From Sphingomonas sp. (GTDB lineage Bacteria; Pseudomonadota; Alphaproteobacteria; Sphingomonadales; Sphingomonadaceae): DNA of 64,000 nucleotides. This document shows, piece by piece, positions 37,383 to 46,176 of this stretch. Position 1 is the stretch's first letter, and each line of letters starts with the position of its first letter. The notes beneath the pieces are model-generated. The model worked only from the letters and a program-made list of their open reading frames with translations, did not search any database and had not been told where the DNA came from. The position numbers and the translations under genes are program-made. The stretch is taken from assembly GCF_019635515.1 (NCBI RefSeq), contig NZ_JAHBZI010000001.1:2170001-2234000 (forward strand), written 5' to 3'.

Positions 37383-38507
37383 ATGGCCGACACACTGACC
37401 AGTCTGGAGCTGCGCACGCGCATTTCAGCCGGCGAACTCACGCTGAGCCTCGAGCCGGTCGAGATTTCCCCGCCCGGTCCCGACGAGGTGATCGTCCGCG
37501 TCGAGGCCGCGCCGATCAACCCGTCCGATCTCGGCCTGCTGCTCGGCCCCGCCGACATGAGCACGCTCCGCGCCGGCGGCACCGCGGATCGCCCGACCCT
37601 TACCGCCAGTATCCCCGAAGCGCGGATGCCCGCGATGCGGCCCCGGCTCGATCAGTCGCTGGCCGTCGGCAATGAAGGCGCGGGCACCGTGATCCAGGCC
37701 GGCACGAACGTGCAGCACCTGATCGGCAGGAAGGTCGGAATGATCGGCGGCGCGATGTACGCGCAGTACCGGAAAATCCACGCCCAAAGCTGCATCCCGC
37801 TTCCCGAAGGCGCCAGCGCCGCAGATGGCGCCTCGATGTTCGTCAATCCGCTGACCTCGCTGGCGATGGTCGAAACGCTGCGGAGCGAGGGGCACAAGGC
37901 GCTGGTCCACACCGCCGCCGCCTCGAACCTCGGCCAGATGCTCAACCGCATCTGTATCGCCGACGGCGTGCCGCTGGTGAACATCGTCCGCAGCGACGCC
38001 CAGGCGCAAATCCTCCGCGAGATCGGCGCGAAATACATTATCGACAGCAGCACCCCCGATTTCCGCGAAAAGCTGACCGACGCCATCGCCGAAACCGGCG
38101 CCACCCTCGCCTTCGACGCGATCGGCGGCGGCCGGCTGGTCAACACCATCCTCCACGCGATGGAGGCGGCGATCAACCGCACCGCTACCGAATATAGCCG
38201 CTACGGCTCGGCGACCTGGAAGCAGGTCTATGTCTACGGCATGCTCGATACCGGCATCATGGAGCTCGATCGCGGCTATGGCCTCGCCTGGGGCGTCAGC
38301 GGCTTCCTGCTCACCCCGTTCCTGATGAAGGCCGGCATGGAAACCAACATGCGCCTGCGCGCCCGCGTCGCCGCCGAGCTCAAGACGACCTTCGCCAGCC
38401 ACTATAGCCGCACGATCAGCCTTGCCGATGTTCTCGATCCAGCGATTGCGGCGGAATATAACAAGAAGGCCACCGGCGAGAAGTTCCTGATCGATCCGAC
38501 GCTGTAG
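37383..38507 (+). CDS. MDR superfamily (zinc-binding dehydrogenase-like) oxidoreductase
   Basis: NAD(P)H-dependent oxidoreductase of 374 residues. The N-terminal GroES-like fold begins LTLSLEPVEISPPGPDEVIVRVEAAPINPSD, then VGNEGAGTVIQAG is the family pattern. The Rossmann half has ALVHTAAASNLGQMLNRI and ATLAFDAIGGG. The catalytic zinc cysteines of true alcohol dehydrogenases are absent, so it resembles quinone or enoyl reductases. The ATG at 37383 has GGAGGGG six bases upstream, and begins 12 bases after folB, so it may be read from the fol promoter. Confidence 0.85.
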   Translation: MADTLTSLELRTRISAGELTLSLEPVEISPPGPDEVIVRVEAAPINPSDLGLLLGPADMSTLRAGGTADRPTLTASIPEARMPAMRPRLDQSLAVGNEGAGTVIQAGTNVQHLIGRKVGMIGGAMYAQYRKIHAQSCIPLPEGASAADGASMFVNPLTSLAMVETLRSEGHKALVHTAAASNLGQMLNRICIADGVPLVNIVRSDAQAQILREIGAKYIIDSSTPDFREKLTDAIAETGATLAFDAIGGGRLVNTILHAMEAAINRTATEYSRYGSATWKQVYVYGMLDTGIMELDRGYGLAWGVSGFLLTPFLMKAGMETNMRLRARVAAELKTTFASHYSRTISLADVLDPAIAAEYNKKATGEKFLIDPTL

Positions 38508-38594
38508 TGTCATGTATGAGGACAGGGAAAGCTGTTGCGGAGCCTATCTACTTGCGGGAATAAGATCGTCTCCAGGGCAACTCCTGAGGGCAGA

Positions 38595-40127
38595 ATGCGA
38601 TTCGCGATTGTTATCCTTCACTTGATTGCAACAATTTTGTTCGTGTCACCGGCCCGGGCGGAATGGATACAGGTCAAGACGGACCATTTCATCCTGACCA
38701 TCAACGACAGCGAAGCATCCGCGCGCGACTTCGCCGTGCGGCTCGAGACGTTCGACTATGCGCTGCGAACGATCTATGGGGTTTCGGATACCGAGGACCG
38801 ACTGTCACGGCCGATCAAAGTGTTCGCGTTGAACAACCAACTCTTCGCCGAAACCTGCCGCTGCCCCTTCACCTTGGCCTATTACAGTCCGCGCACCCAG
38901 GGCTCGTTCATCCTCACCCAGCACCTTCCCAAGACCGATGCCAAAGCCAAGACCGGAGGCTGGAGTTCGCAGACACTGCTGCTCCACGAATATAGCCATC
39001 ACTTCATGTATTCGAATTTCCCGGTGGCTTATCCCTTCTGGTATTCGGAGGGTTTTGCCGAGTTCAACGCCAATGTCTCTTTCGAGACCGACGGCTCGCT
39101 GATTCTCGGCTATCCCGCGAACTACCGGGCCGATGGCATCATCAACGGTGACGTCAGCATCAAGCAGCTGATCGATCCCAACCAGTTTGGCTTCCCGGCC
39201 AACATGGATGCACTGTACGGCCGCGGGTGGCTGCTCACCCATTATCTGATGCTCGCGCCACAGCGCAAAGGGCAACTGGCAGCGTATCTTGCCGTCATGA
39301 ACAAGGGGCTGCGCAGCTATGCCGCCGCGCAACAGACGTTTGGGGATCTTAATGCGCTCAACAACGAGCTGGTCGCCTATCGCCGCGGCAAGCTCGCCGC
39401 GCCGCTGCGCATCCCGCCACCGCCCAAGCCGCCTGCCATGATCCTTACCAAGCTGTCTGCCGGCGAAGCCGAAATACTGCCGCTGCACCTGCTGTTCGCC
39501 GATGGCATCGACCAGCGCTACCGCCAGGGCCCAGCGATCCGCGCCGCCAGGATCGCCGCCAAATATCCCGGCGATATCACCGTGCAGGAGCAATATGCCG
39601 CGATCGAGATTCTTGCCGGCCGGCTCGACAAGGCCGATGCCGCAGCGGATCTGGCGCTGCAGCGAAATCCGGCGTCGGTGGTCGCACTGACGCGCAAGGG
39701 ACAGGTCGCGATGCAGCGCCTGCGCGACGCCAAGAATGTCGATCCCGCCGCCTGGACCCTGGCCCGTGCCTGGTTTCTCAAGGCAAATAAGGGCGATCCC
39801 AATGCGGTGATGCCGCTATATTATTTTTACACCAGCTTCGTCGCGGCCAAGGCCAAGCCGAGCACTGCGGCGATCACCGCGCTGATGCGCGCCGCTGTGC
39901 TGGCGCCGGAAAGCAAAGCAGTGCGGCTGGCGTTGGCGCGGCAGATGCTGCTCGACCGCGACGCCGCAACGGCGCGCACGCTGCTCGAGCCAATCGCCTT
40001 CGCTCCGCACCGCAGCAAGAACCGCAACATCCCGCGCGAGATCATCGAGGCGATCGACGCAGGCGATGTCGACAAGGCCATCGCCCTCGCCACCGAGAAT
40101 GACGGCAAGGACGATAAGGACAATTAG
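38595..40127 (+). CDS. Exported HExxH metallopeptidase-like protein with TPR region
   Basis: Signal peptide MRFAIVILHLIATILFVSPARA. The zinc motif is HEYSH at residues 131-135 with a further His at 136. A Glu of the YSEGFAEF segment (residue 152) is at the right distance to be the third ligand, as in gluzincins. The C-terminal half (about 300-500) has helical repeats typical of TPRs (PGDITVQEQYAAIEILAGRL, ASVVALTRKGQ). It ends in a Lys/Asp-rich tail. The overall layout resembles DUF1570-like secreted peptidases; substrate unknown. Confidence 0.75.
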   Translation: MRFAIVILHLIATILFVSPARAEWIQVKTDHFILTINDSEASARDFAVRLETFDYALRTIYGVSDTEDRLSRPIKVFALNNQLFAETCRCPFTLAYYSPRTQGSFILTQHLPKTDAKAKTGGWSSQTLLLHEYSHHFMYSNFPVAYPFWYSEGFAEFNANVSFETDGSLILGYPANYRADGIINGDVSIKQLIDPNQFGFPANMDALYGRGWLLTHYLMLAPQRKGQLAAYLAVMNKGLRSYAAAQQTFGDLNALNNELVAYRRGKLAAPLRIPPPPKPPAMILTKLSAGEAEILPLHLLFADGIDQRYRQGPAIRAARIAAKYPGDITVQEQYAAIEILAGRLDKADAAADLALQRNPASVVALTRKGQVAMQRLRDAKNVDPAAWTLARAWFLKANKGDPNAVMPLYYFYTSFVAAKAKPSTAAITALMRAAVLAPESKAVRLALARQMLLDRDAATARTLLEPIAFAPHRSKNRNIPREIIEAIDAGDVDKAIALATENDGKDDKDN

Positions 40128-40190
40128 CGTTGTATTCCAACTTGGCTGGATCGGCCCGGCATCGGTCCTCACCCATTACGTCGATCGAAT

Positions 40191-41852
40191 CTAGCCCGCC
40201 CGGTTCGCCGCGCTGAGCACGGCACGAACGCTTGCCGTCGCGATGTCCGCGTCGATACCCACCCCGAACACCGTCCGCCCATCCCGCGTGCGGCATTCGA
40301 GATACGCCGCCGCCTGCGCGTCCGAACCATGGCCGATCGCGTGCTCGTTATAGTCCGCCACGTCGATCTCGATGCCACAGGCTTCGCGGAGTGCATCGAT
40401 CACGGATGAAATAAGTCCGTTCCCACGGCCACTTACCGATCGCTCCTCGCCATCGATGGCAATAGTGCCGACGAAAGTCCGCGCACCTGCGGCACCGCTC
40501 TCGTGGTAATCGACCAGCGTGATTCGGCCATCCGGTTTCGGCAGGTACACCGCTTCGAACAGCCCGCCGATATCCGCCGCGTTGAGCTCGCGGCTGGTCT
40601 CGTCGGCGAGGGCCTGGACATGGCGGCTGAAATCCGCCTGCATCCGCTTGGGCAGCTTCAGCCCGCGATCCTGCTCGAGCACCCAGGCGACGCCACCCTT
40701 GCCGCTCTGCGAATTGACGCGGATAACCGCCTCGTAATCGCGGCCGAGATCGGCGGGATCGATCGGCAGATAGGGCACGTCCCAGATCTGATCGTTGCGC
40801 GCCGCCTGCGCCGCGAAGCCCTTCTTGATCGCATCCTGATGGCTGCCCGAAAAGGCGGTGAACACCAGCTCGCCGGCATAGGGATGGCGTGGGTGGACGG
40901 GCAGCTGGTTGCAATATTCAACCGTCTGGATCACCTCATCGATGTTCGAGAAATCCAGCTTCGGATCAACACCTTGGGTATACATGTTGAGCCCGACTGT
41001 CACGAGGTCGACGTTGCCGGTCCGCTCGCCATTGCCGAATAGGCAACCCTCGACCCTATCCGCCCCCGCCAGCAGCCCCAATTCCGTCGCCGCCACGCCG
41101 GTGCCGCGATCATTATGCGTGTGCAGGCTGATCACGACGCTGTCGCGGTTGCGAATGTTGCGCCCGAACCATTCGATCTGGTCGGCGTAGACATTAGGCG
41201 TCGCGCACTCGACCGTCGCCGGCAAGTTGAGGATCAGCGGCCGCTCCGGGGTCGGGCGCAGGATATCCATCACCGCCTCGCAGACCTCGACCGAGAAATC
41301 GAGCTCGGCGGTCGAGAAGGTCTCGGGCGAATATTCGAAATGCCATTCGGTATCGGGCTGCTTCGCCGCCTCGTCGCGCAGCACCTTGGCGCCGGCAACC
41401 GCGATCGCGCGCACTTCGTCGCGGCTCATCCCGAACACGATCCGCCGCCATGCCGGCGACACCGCGTTGTAGAGATGGACGATCGCCTTCTTCGCACCCT
41501 TCAGCGACTGGAAGCTGGTCTCGATCAGATCCTGCCGCGACTGGGTCAGCACCTGGACGGTCACATCGTCCGGTATCTTGCCCTCGCGCACCAGTCCCGA
41601 GATGAAGTCGAACTCGGTCGCGCCCGCGCTCGGGAAGCCGACCTCGATCTCCTTGATCCCGACCTTGCACAGCAATTCGAAGAAGCGCGTCTTCTTCTCC
41701 CCGTCCATCGGGTCGATCAGCGCCTGATTGCCGTCGCGCATGTCGGTCGAAAGCCAGCGCGGCGCCCGGGTGATGGTGCGGCCCGGCCATTGGCGGTCGG
41801 GCAAGTCGATCTGCGGAAACGGTCGGTATTTGACGCTGGGGTCGCGCAACAT
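40191..41852 (-). CDS. leuA: 2-isopropylmalate synthase (LeuA class II)
   Basis: First committed enzyme of leucine synthesis, condensing acetyl-CoA with 2-oxoisovalerate. The TIM barrel starts [20 protein letters not shown] with the metal Asp and the DRDG-like site. [21 protein letters not shown] holds the His pair. The C-terminal allosteric domain of about 150 residues ([19 protein letters not shown]) binds leucine. The 553-residue length is class II. The ATG at 41852 matches the family start [14 protein letters not shown] leader peptide and terminator lie 32 to 116 bases upstream on the same strand and should control it. Confidence 0.96.
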   Translation of the reverse strand: MLRDPSVKYRPFPQIDLPDRQWPGRTITRAPRWLSTDMRDGNQALIDPMDGEKKTRFFELLCKVGIKEIEVGFPSAGATEFDFISGLVREGKIPDDVTVQVLTQSRQDLIETSFQSLKGAKKAIVHLYNAVSPAWRRIVFGMSRDEVRAIAVAGAKVLRDEAAKQPDTEWHFEYSPETFSTAELDFSVEVCEAVMDILRPTPERPLILNLPATVECATPNVYADQIEWFGRNIRNRDSVVISLHTHNDRGTGVAATELGLLAGADRVEGCLFGNGERTGNVDLVTVGLNMYTQGVDPKLDFSNIDEVIQTVEYCNQLPVHPRHPYAGELVFTAFSGSHQDAIKKGFAAQAARNDQIWDVPYLPIDPADLGRDYEAVIRVNSQSGKGGVAWVLEQDRGLKLPKRMQADFSRHVQALADETSRELNAADIGGLFEAVYLPKPDGRITLVDYHESGAAGARTFVGTIAIDGEERSVSGRGNGLISSVIDALREACGIEIDVADYNEHAIGHGSDAQAAAYLECRTRDGRTVFGVGIDADIATASVRAVLSAANRAG

Positions 41853-41883
41853 GGCTGTAAACTCTCGGAAAACGGTAAGGTCG

Positions 41884-41931
41884 AAAAGGCCCTTAAGAGA
41901 CGCGCGCGCAGCGACACAGCCCCTTAAGGGC
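41884..41931 (-). terminator. Attenuator terminator hairpin in the leuA leader
   Basis: On the minus strand GCCCTTAAG (41931-41923) pairs with CTTAAGGGC (41897-41889), followed by CTTTTC. The 5' arm includes the last Pro codon and the TAA stop of the leader peptide, so ribosome position there would decide if the stem can form. The loop is a GC-rich 25 bases. leuA starts 32 bases further on. Confidence 0.75.
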
Positions 41932-41968
41932 GGATAAGTCGCAGTCCGAGAAGCGCGGCGGCCATCAT
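41924..41968 (-). CDS. leuL: leuA leader peptide (leucine attenuator)
   Basis: A 14-residue open frame reading [14 protein letters not shown], with four leucine codons (CTT, CTC, CTG, CTT) among residues 6-11. A GAGGGG ribosome site lies eight bases upstream. The TAA stop is part of the terminator stem, exactly the layout of classical amino acid attenuation. If charged tRNA-Leu is scarce, the ribosome stalls on the Leu codons, before the stem. The gene symbol is applied by analogy with enterobacterial leuL; the sequence is not the same. Confidence 0.75.
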   Translation of the reverse strand: MMAAALLGLRLIRP

Positions 41969-42083
41969 GATGCGGCCCCTCATGCCGCGCTCCGCGCCGC
42001 TTGTCCACAGCGCGCGCGAGCAGGAAATCTTAATATCTGCCCAATAGCGGCTTTAGTCGGGGGAAAGCGCAAGGAATTTGAAT

Positions 42084-42479
42084 ATGTTACAGCTGGTATA
42101 TGTGAGCAGCGCCAATCGCCGCGAAGCCCCTGACCCGGTCCGCATTCTTGCCACGTCCCGGCGGAACAACCATCGCGACAGTATCACCGGCCTGCTCTAT
42201 TCGGACGGAACGCGCTTTCTCCAGGTGCTCGAAGGTCCCGAAACCAAGGTGGCCGAGGCCTTTGCCCGCATCGAGGCGGACCCGCGTCACCGCGCGCTGG
42301 TGGTGCTGTCACGCCGCACGATCGAAGCACGCGAATTCGGCAATTGGGACATGGCGCACCACGCACCCGGCGCCGATGCCGACGCCATTATCGAACGCGT
42401 CGCGGCGTTGTCCGCCAATGCGTCCAGCGACGTGCGCGCGACGTTCGACGGGTTCGCGAAGGTCCGCCGCGCCGCCTAG
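42084..42479 (+). CDS. Short BLUF-domain blue-light photoreceptor
   Basis: A single-domain BLUF protein of 131 residues that binds FAD. Tyr6 (LQLVYVSS), Asn29 (RRNNHRDSITGLLY) and Gln47 (FLQVLEG) are the photocycle residues, and Trp88-Met90 (NWDMAH) sit on the fifth strand. No output domain is attached, so signalling would be through protein contact. The ATG at 42084 has AAGGA ten bases upstream. It is divergent from the leuA leader and its stop overlaps the convergent lipoprotein gene by four bases. Confidence 0.9.
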   Translation: MLQLVYVSSANRREAPDPVRILATSRRNNHRDSITGLLYSDGTRFLQVLEGPETKVAEAFARIEADPRHRALVVLSRRTIEAREFGNWDMAHHAPGADADAIIERVAALSANASSDVRATFDGFAKVRRAA

Positions 42480-42688
42480 AGCGCGTTTCCGGCGGCGCCG
42501 CTTTCCGAGGGGGGCGTATCGCTCTCGGGTGCCGGCGTCTCGCTCGGCCGCGGGCTGGGCGTGGCGACGATCGTCGCGACCGGCGGCGCGTCCGAATAGT
42601 TGGTGCCCGTGGTCCCGCCACCGCCGCATGCCGACAGCATCGCCAGTCCGCCCAATCCAGTCATCGTCCGGCCGATCAACGTCCGCAT
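42476..42688 (-). CDS. Small lipoprotein, proline/serine rich
   Basis: The N-terminus MRTLIGRTMTGLGGLAMLSAC is a lipoprotein signal with lipobox LSAC and Cys21 as the likely lipidated residue. The mature part is only about 50 residues of Gly, Thr, Pro, Ser and Glu, probably disordered. A GGGAGAG ribosome site supports the start at 42688. Function unknown. Confidence 0.6.
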   Translation of the reverse strand: MRTLIGRTMTGLGGLAMLSACGGGGTTGTNYSDAPPVATIVATPSPRPSETPAPESDTPPSESGAAGNAL

Positions 42689-42792
42689 GCCCGCTCTCCC
42701 TGTCCGCAAGACCACGATAGCACGCCCCGCGCGCCGGTCCACCCGCGCAACCGCGGCCCTCTCTGGCGCGCTGGGAGGCCAAGGAGACGGAC

Positions 42793-42999
42793 ATGGCCAG
42801 AATATCGCAAAAAGGCGACGAGGTGCGCTGGAAATCGCATGGAGGCACCGCCCACGGCAAAGTGGTGTCTAGACAGACACGGGATACCAAGATCAAAGGG
42901 CATCAGGTGCGTGCATCGGAGCACGAACCGCAGTACATCGTCATGAGCGACAACGGTGGGAAAGCCTCCCACAAGCCGAGCGCTCTGACGAAGGAATAG
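42793..42999 (+). CDS. DUF2945 family small protein (TUDOR-like hypervirulence-associated domain)
   Basis: A 68-residue basic protein: KGDEVRWKSHGGTAHGKVVSR is the conserved start of DUF2945, and VRASEHEPQYIVMSDNGGK the second strand region. The fold is a small SH3/Tudor-like barrel. A GGAG site precedes the ATG. It is 32 bases upstream of the SWIB gene and probably co-transcribed with it. Function in bacteria is unknown. Confidence 0.82.
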   Translation: MARISQKGDEVRWKSHGGTAHGKVVSRQTRDTKIKGHQVRASEHEPQYIVMSDNGGKASHKPSALTKE

Positions 43000-43031
43000 C
43001 CCGGTCACGGGCACGAACAGGAGATGAGAAT

Positions 43032-43289
43032 ATGGCCGAGACCAAAGCACGCGGCGGCATTGCCAAGCCCGTCACCCCCTCGCCCGAGCTGGCGAAGATC
43101 ACCGGTTCGGCAGCGCTCCCGCGCAGCGAAGTGGTGAGCAAAATGTGGGCATACATCAAGAAGAACAACCTCCAAAATCCTGCAAATAAACGGGAAATTA
43201 TCGCTGACGCTACGCTGAAGCCGATCTTCGGCGTCGACAAGTGCACCATGTTCGAAATGAACAAGCTGCTCTCGAAGCACATGAAGTAA
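43032..43289 (+). CDS. SWIB/MDM2 domain protein
   Basis: An 85-residue protein whose residues about 25-85 form a SWIB domain: LPRSEVVSKMWAYIKKNNLQ, then KREIIADATLKPIFGVDK and MFEMNKLLSKHMK. SWIB domains are best known from eukaryotic chromatin remodellers, and stand-alone forms occur in Chlamydia and some proteobacteria, where a DNA-topology or nucleoid role has been proposed. A strong terminator follows. Preceded by DUF2945. Confidence 0.9.
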   Translation: MAETKARGGIAKPVTPSPELAKITGSAALPRSEVVSKMWAYIKKNNLQNPANKREIIADATLKPIFGVDKCTMFEMNKLLSKHMK

Positions 43290-43328
43290 GCCGCTGGGCC
43301 GGCATCCGCCGGTCCGCGCTGAATCAGG

Positions 43329-43367
43329 ACGGGGCGGCCCTCCCTGCGAGGGCCGCCCCGTTCTCGT
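43329..43367 (+). terminator. Strong intrinsic terminator after SWIB gene
   Basis: ACGGGGCGGCCCTC-CCTGC-GAGGGCCGCCCCGT is a perfect 14-bp stem followed by TCTCGTTT. It ends the DUF2945-SWIB transcript and may also stop the convergent gene at 43402. Confidence 0.85.
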
Positions 43368-43401
43368 TTGACCAGGGCTGACGCCGTAGCGGCACCCCGA
43401 A

Positions 43402-43800
43402 TCAGCGATCGGCAGCGATCTCGATGCGCAGGATTCGTCCGACATGGGCGCGGTCAGCACCCGTCTCCACGAGCGAGAATCGCAAGCCCGAGCCGCTCAC
43501 GACCGCCCTCGGCACGTCAGCGGGCGGCTTTTCCACAGCAATTTTGCTATCGGGCAGGCATGCGGCGATCCGGCTCGCCATCCCGTCGCGGGTGATTTCG
43601 GGCGGCAACATGCTCTGCTGGCAGAAATAGCTGACCCCGCCGGGGAAGCAGCCACGGCCCAGCAGCATCGGCCTGAAATCGGCATCGCGCAGCGTCTGGA
43701 ACGGAATCGGCTCGCGCCCGCCCTCGACCAGCTTGGCGATATCGTCGCAAAACGGATTGGTGAGCGTGCTGAGCGCGAACAGGGCGGCGGCAAAATGCAT
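43402..43800 (-). CDS. Small protein of unknown function, possibly exported (132 aa)
   Basis: Starts MHFAAALFALSTLTNPFCDDI, which could be a short signal sequence with cleavage after the first hydrophobic stretch. Four cysteines (FCDDI, GCFPG, FCQQS, AACLPD) suggest disulfides, and a beta-rich end (RFSLVETGADRAHVGRILRIEI) closes it. No family recognised. Convergent with the SWIB gene and divergent from a small HTH gene. Confidence 0.6.
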   Translation of the reverse strand: MHFAAALFALSTLTNPFCDDIAKLVEGGREPIPFQTLRDADFRPMLLGRGCFPGGVSYFCQQSMLPPEITRDGMASRIAACLPDSKIAVEKPPADVPRAVVSGSGLRFSLVETGADRAHVGRILRIEIAADR

Positions 43801-43868
43801 ATCGGTTCCTTATCTCTATCCAATCCCTAGCGCGGCTGGCATTGCCGGGCACTGAACGGAGACAACGC

Positions 43869-44048
43869 ATGGCCGAGAAATTCGAGCGCCACCGCCAGCC
43901 CTGGCGCGCCGACGAGATCCAGAAGCTGCACACCCTCGCTAGGAAGGGCATGGCGCTGAAGGCGATCGCCAAGGCCCTGACCCGCAGCGAGGAATCGGTC
44001 AAGGAGCGCGCCAAGCTCGACGGGCTGAGCATCGCGAAATTGCATTGA
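43869..44048 (+). CDS. Small helix-turn-helix (SANT/homeodomain-like) protein
   Basis: 59 residues. The core PWRADEIQKLHTLARKGMALKAIAKALTRSEESVKERA has the three-helix pattern of Myb/SANT-like or homeodomain-like HTH (tryptophan, then two alpha-helical blocks ending in a recognition helix). A GGAG site lies seven bases before the ATG. May bind DNA; target unknown. It is followed by the largest repeat cluster of the window. Confidence 0.7.
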   Translation: MAEKFERHRQPWRADEIQKLHTLARKGMALKAIAKALTRSEESVKERAKLDGLSIAKLH

Positions 44049-44070
44049 GCCCAGCCCCGCACGTCTTCTT

Positions 44071-44492
44071 TGTCACCCCGGACTTGTTCGGTGCTTATCC
44101 CTTTGCGCCAAGTATTGGCTGTTCCCCTGCGAAGGCGGGGGTCCAGAGTTACAAGCGATGCCGCTCGGGGCTCTTGGACTCCTGCTTTCGCAGGAGAACG
44201 CGTTCACGCGCGCGCCCTCCTTGTCCAAGGGGGATAAGTACCGACTTGTTCCGGGGTCAAACCCTCCGCGCGCTAGGCGCAAGCGGCTCTATCGGCATCG
44301 ATCGGGGCACGTTGGCCGCCGGATCAAGCCGGTATTTGTCCCTTTGGAGCCTGCATCGTTCTCCTGCGAAAGCAGGAGTCCAGGTGACTGGACGCGGCGC
44401 TTATAACCCTGGACCCCCGCCTTCGCAGGAGAACAGCCAAAACCGGACTACAGGTTCGAGCGGGATACGCACCGGACAAATCCGGGGTGACA
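44071..44492. repeat. Compound nested palindromic repeat cluster (copy 5)
   Basis: This 455-base gap between genes is almost filled by repeats. The outer arms are TGTCACCCCGGACTTGTTCG and CACCGGACAAATCCGGGGTG in inverted orientation. Inside lie two complete elements of the CTCCTGCGAAAGCAGGAG type: one about 44109-44203, one about 44370-44444. Between them is a partial outer-arm copy (GATAAGTACCGACTTGTTCC at about 44231). This looks like repeats inserted within repeats. I see no ORF or RNA gene in the gap. Confidence 0.85.
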
Positions 44493-44503
44493 GATAGAGT
44501 TTG

Positions 44504-45682
44504 ATGCCCGCGCCCCAAACCTACGACGCCATCATCCTCGGCGCCGGCGCCGCCGGCCTGATGTGCGCCCTCACCGCCGGCCAGCGCGGCCGCCGCGTGC
44601 TGCTCGTCGATCACGCCGATCAGGTCGGCAAGAAGATCCTGATCTCCGGCGGCGGGCGCTGCAATTTCACCAATCTCGGCGTCGCGCCGGATCGCTACCT
44701 CTCGCAGAACCCGCATTTCGCCAAGTCCGCGCTGGGCCGCTACACCGCGCAGGATTTCATCGATCTCGTCGAGCGCCATGGCATCGCCTGGCACGAAAAG
44801 ACGCTCGGCCAGCTGTTCTGCGATGGCTCGGCGCGGCAGATCGTCGACATGCTGCTCGCCGAATGCGCGACCGGCGGGGTCGAAATCTGGCTAGGCCAGC
44901 CCGCCGCCGTCGAGCATGGCGATGCCCGCTATCGCATCGCCTGCGGCACCCGCACCGCCGAAGCTCCGGCTTTGGTCATCGCCACCGGCGGGCCTTCCAT
45001 CCCCAAAATGGGCGCGACCGGCTACGCCTATGATCTCGCCCGAAGGTTCGGTCTGAAAATTGTCGAGCCCCGCCCCGCCCTCGTGCCCTTCACGCTCAGC
45101 GGCGAACAAGCGCTGTTCAAGGAGCTATCGGGAGTGTCCGCCAACGTGGTCGCCAGCGCCGGCAAGGCGCGCTTCCGCGAGGCGGCGCTGTTCACCCATC
45201 GCGGCCTCTCCGGCCCCGCGATCCTGCAGATCTCCTCCTATTGGCGCCACAGCGAGAGCATCGGGATCGACTTCCTTCCCGACGCGAAACCCGGCTGGCT
45301 CGCCGAAGCCAAGCGCGCGCGCCCGCGCACCACGCTGCGCAAGCTTCTCGCCGACCACCTGCCCGATCGCCTCGCCGTGGAACTGGCCGAGCAACTCGCC
45401 CTCGCCGGCGAGCTCCAGAACCACAACGATCGCGCCCTCGCCGCCGCCGAACAGCGCCTCGCCGCCTGGCCTTTCACCCCCAACGGTACCGAGGGCTATG
45501 CGAAGGCCGAAGTCACCGTCGGCGGCATCTCCACCGCCGAACTCTCCTCGCAAACGATGGAAGCCCGCAAGGTTCCCGGCCTCTACGCGATCGGCGAGTC
45601 GGTCGACGTCACCGGCTGGCTGGGCGGCTATAATTTCCAATGGGCCTGGGCCAGCGGCTGGGCGGCGGGCCAGGCGGTTTGA
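44504..45682 (+). CDS. NAD(P)/FAD-dependent oxidoreductase, HI0933/BaiN-like
   Basis: Flavoprotein of 392 residues. The N-terminal dinucleotide fold is YDAIILGAGAAGLMCALTAG, followed by the family signature KKILISGGGRCNFTNLG. The middle has FTHRGLSGPAILQISSYW. The C-terminal FAD motif is GLYAIGESVDVTGWLGGYNFQWAWASGW. This matches the HI0933/YhiN family, whose members include the bile acid 3-dehydro reductase BaiN and are otherwise of unknown substrate. The ATG at 44504 is just beyond the repeat cluster. Confidence 0.88.
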   Translation: MPAPQTYDAIILGAGAAGLMCALTAGQRGRRVLLVDHADQVGKKILISGGGRCNFTNLGVAPDRYLSQNPHFAKSALGRYTAQDFIDLVERHGIAWHEKTLGQLFCDGSARQIVDMLLAECATGGVEIWLGQPAAVEHGDARYRIACGTRTAEAPALVIATGGPSIPKMGATGYAYDLARRFGLKIVEPRPALVPFTLSGEQALFKELSGVSANVVASAGKARFREAALFTHRGLSGPAILQISSYWRHSESIGIDFLPDAKPGWLAEAKRARPRTTLRKLLADHLPDRLAVELAEQLALAGELQNHNDRALAAAEQRLAAWPFTPNGTEGYAKAEVTVGGISTAELSSQTMEARKVPGLYAIGESVDVTGWLGGYNFQWAWASGWAAGQAV

Positions 45683-45766
45683 GCCGGCGATCGCGCTAGC
45701 GCCCCGTTGCCAGGAGCGACGGATAGCCTTAATTATTCAGTGATCGAAACGAGAGGGGATGCGGAA

Positions 45767-46111
45767 ATGATCGCATTTGCAGTGGCCGCATTGCTGGCGA
45801 ACGCCGATGCCGGAATTCCATCGGCCTTTACGGGCGTGTTCGGCGTCTCCGCGCTCACATTCGATCACAAATGCCCGTCGGGAAACACGTTGTTCGTCAC
45901 CCCGGATTCCATTCGCGACGCTCTCGATTCCTACGCGGTAAGGTCCGCCGTCGTGTCGGGGAATATGCTCACCGTCGATGCCGTGAGCGAGGATGAAGAG
46001 AATGTGGCGATCACGCTGACCAGGACCGGCGCCGACACCATCGATGTATCGATCAGGATCGAGGGTGAGGCCGCATCTGGATCGACCGCATATCAGGCCT
46101 GTACTAACTGA
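45767..46111 (+). CDS. Exported protein of unknown function (114 aa)
   Basis: Starts MIAFAVAALLANADAG, a short signal sequence. The rest is a small, polar, probably beta-sheet protein with two cysteines (KCPSG and QACTN) that may pair. A GAGAGGGG site precedes the ATG. The surrounding gap is slightly AT-richer than its neighbours. No family recognised; it lies between an oxidoreductase and a helicase with no clear link. Confidence 0.6.
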   Translation: MIAFAVAALLANADAGIPSAFTGVFGVSALTFDHKCPSGNTLFVTPDSIRDALDSYAVRSAVVSGNMLTVDAVSEDEENVAITLTRTGADTIDVSIRIEGEAASGSTAYQACTN

Positions 46112-46176
46112 GTCTCGCCTGTATCCGGCAAGTTTCCCTTGCCCTTTGCCCCCCTCGCGCCCATCTGCACGGCTCC

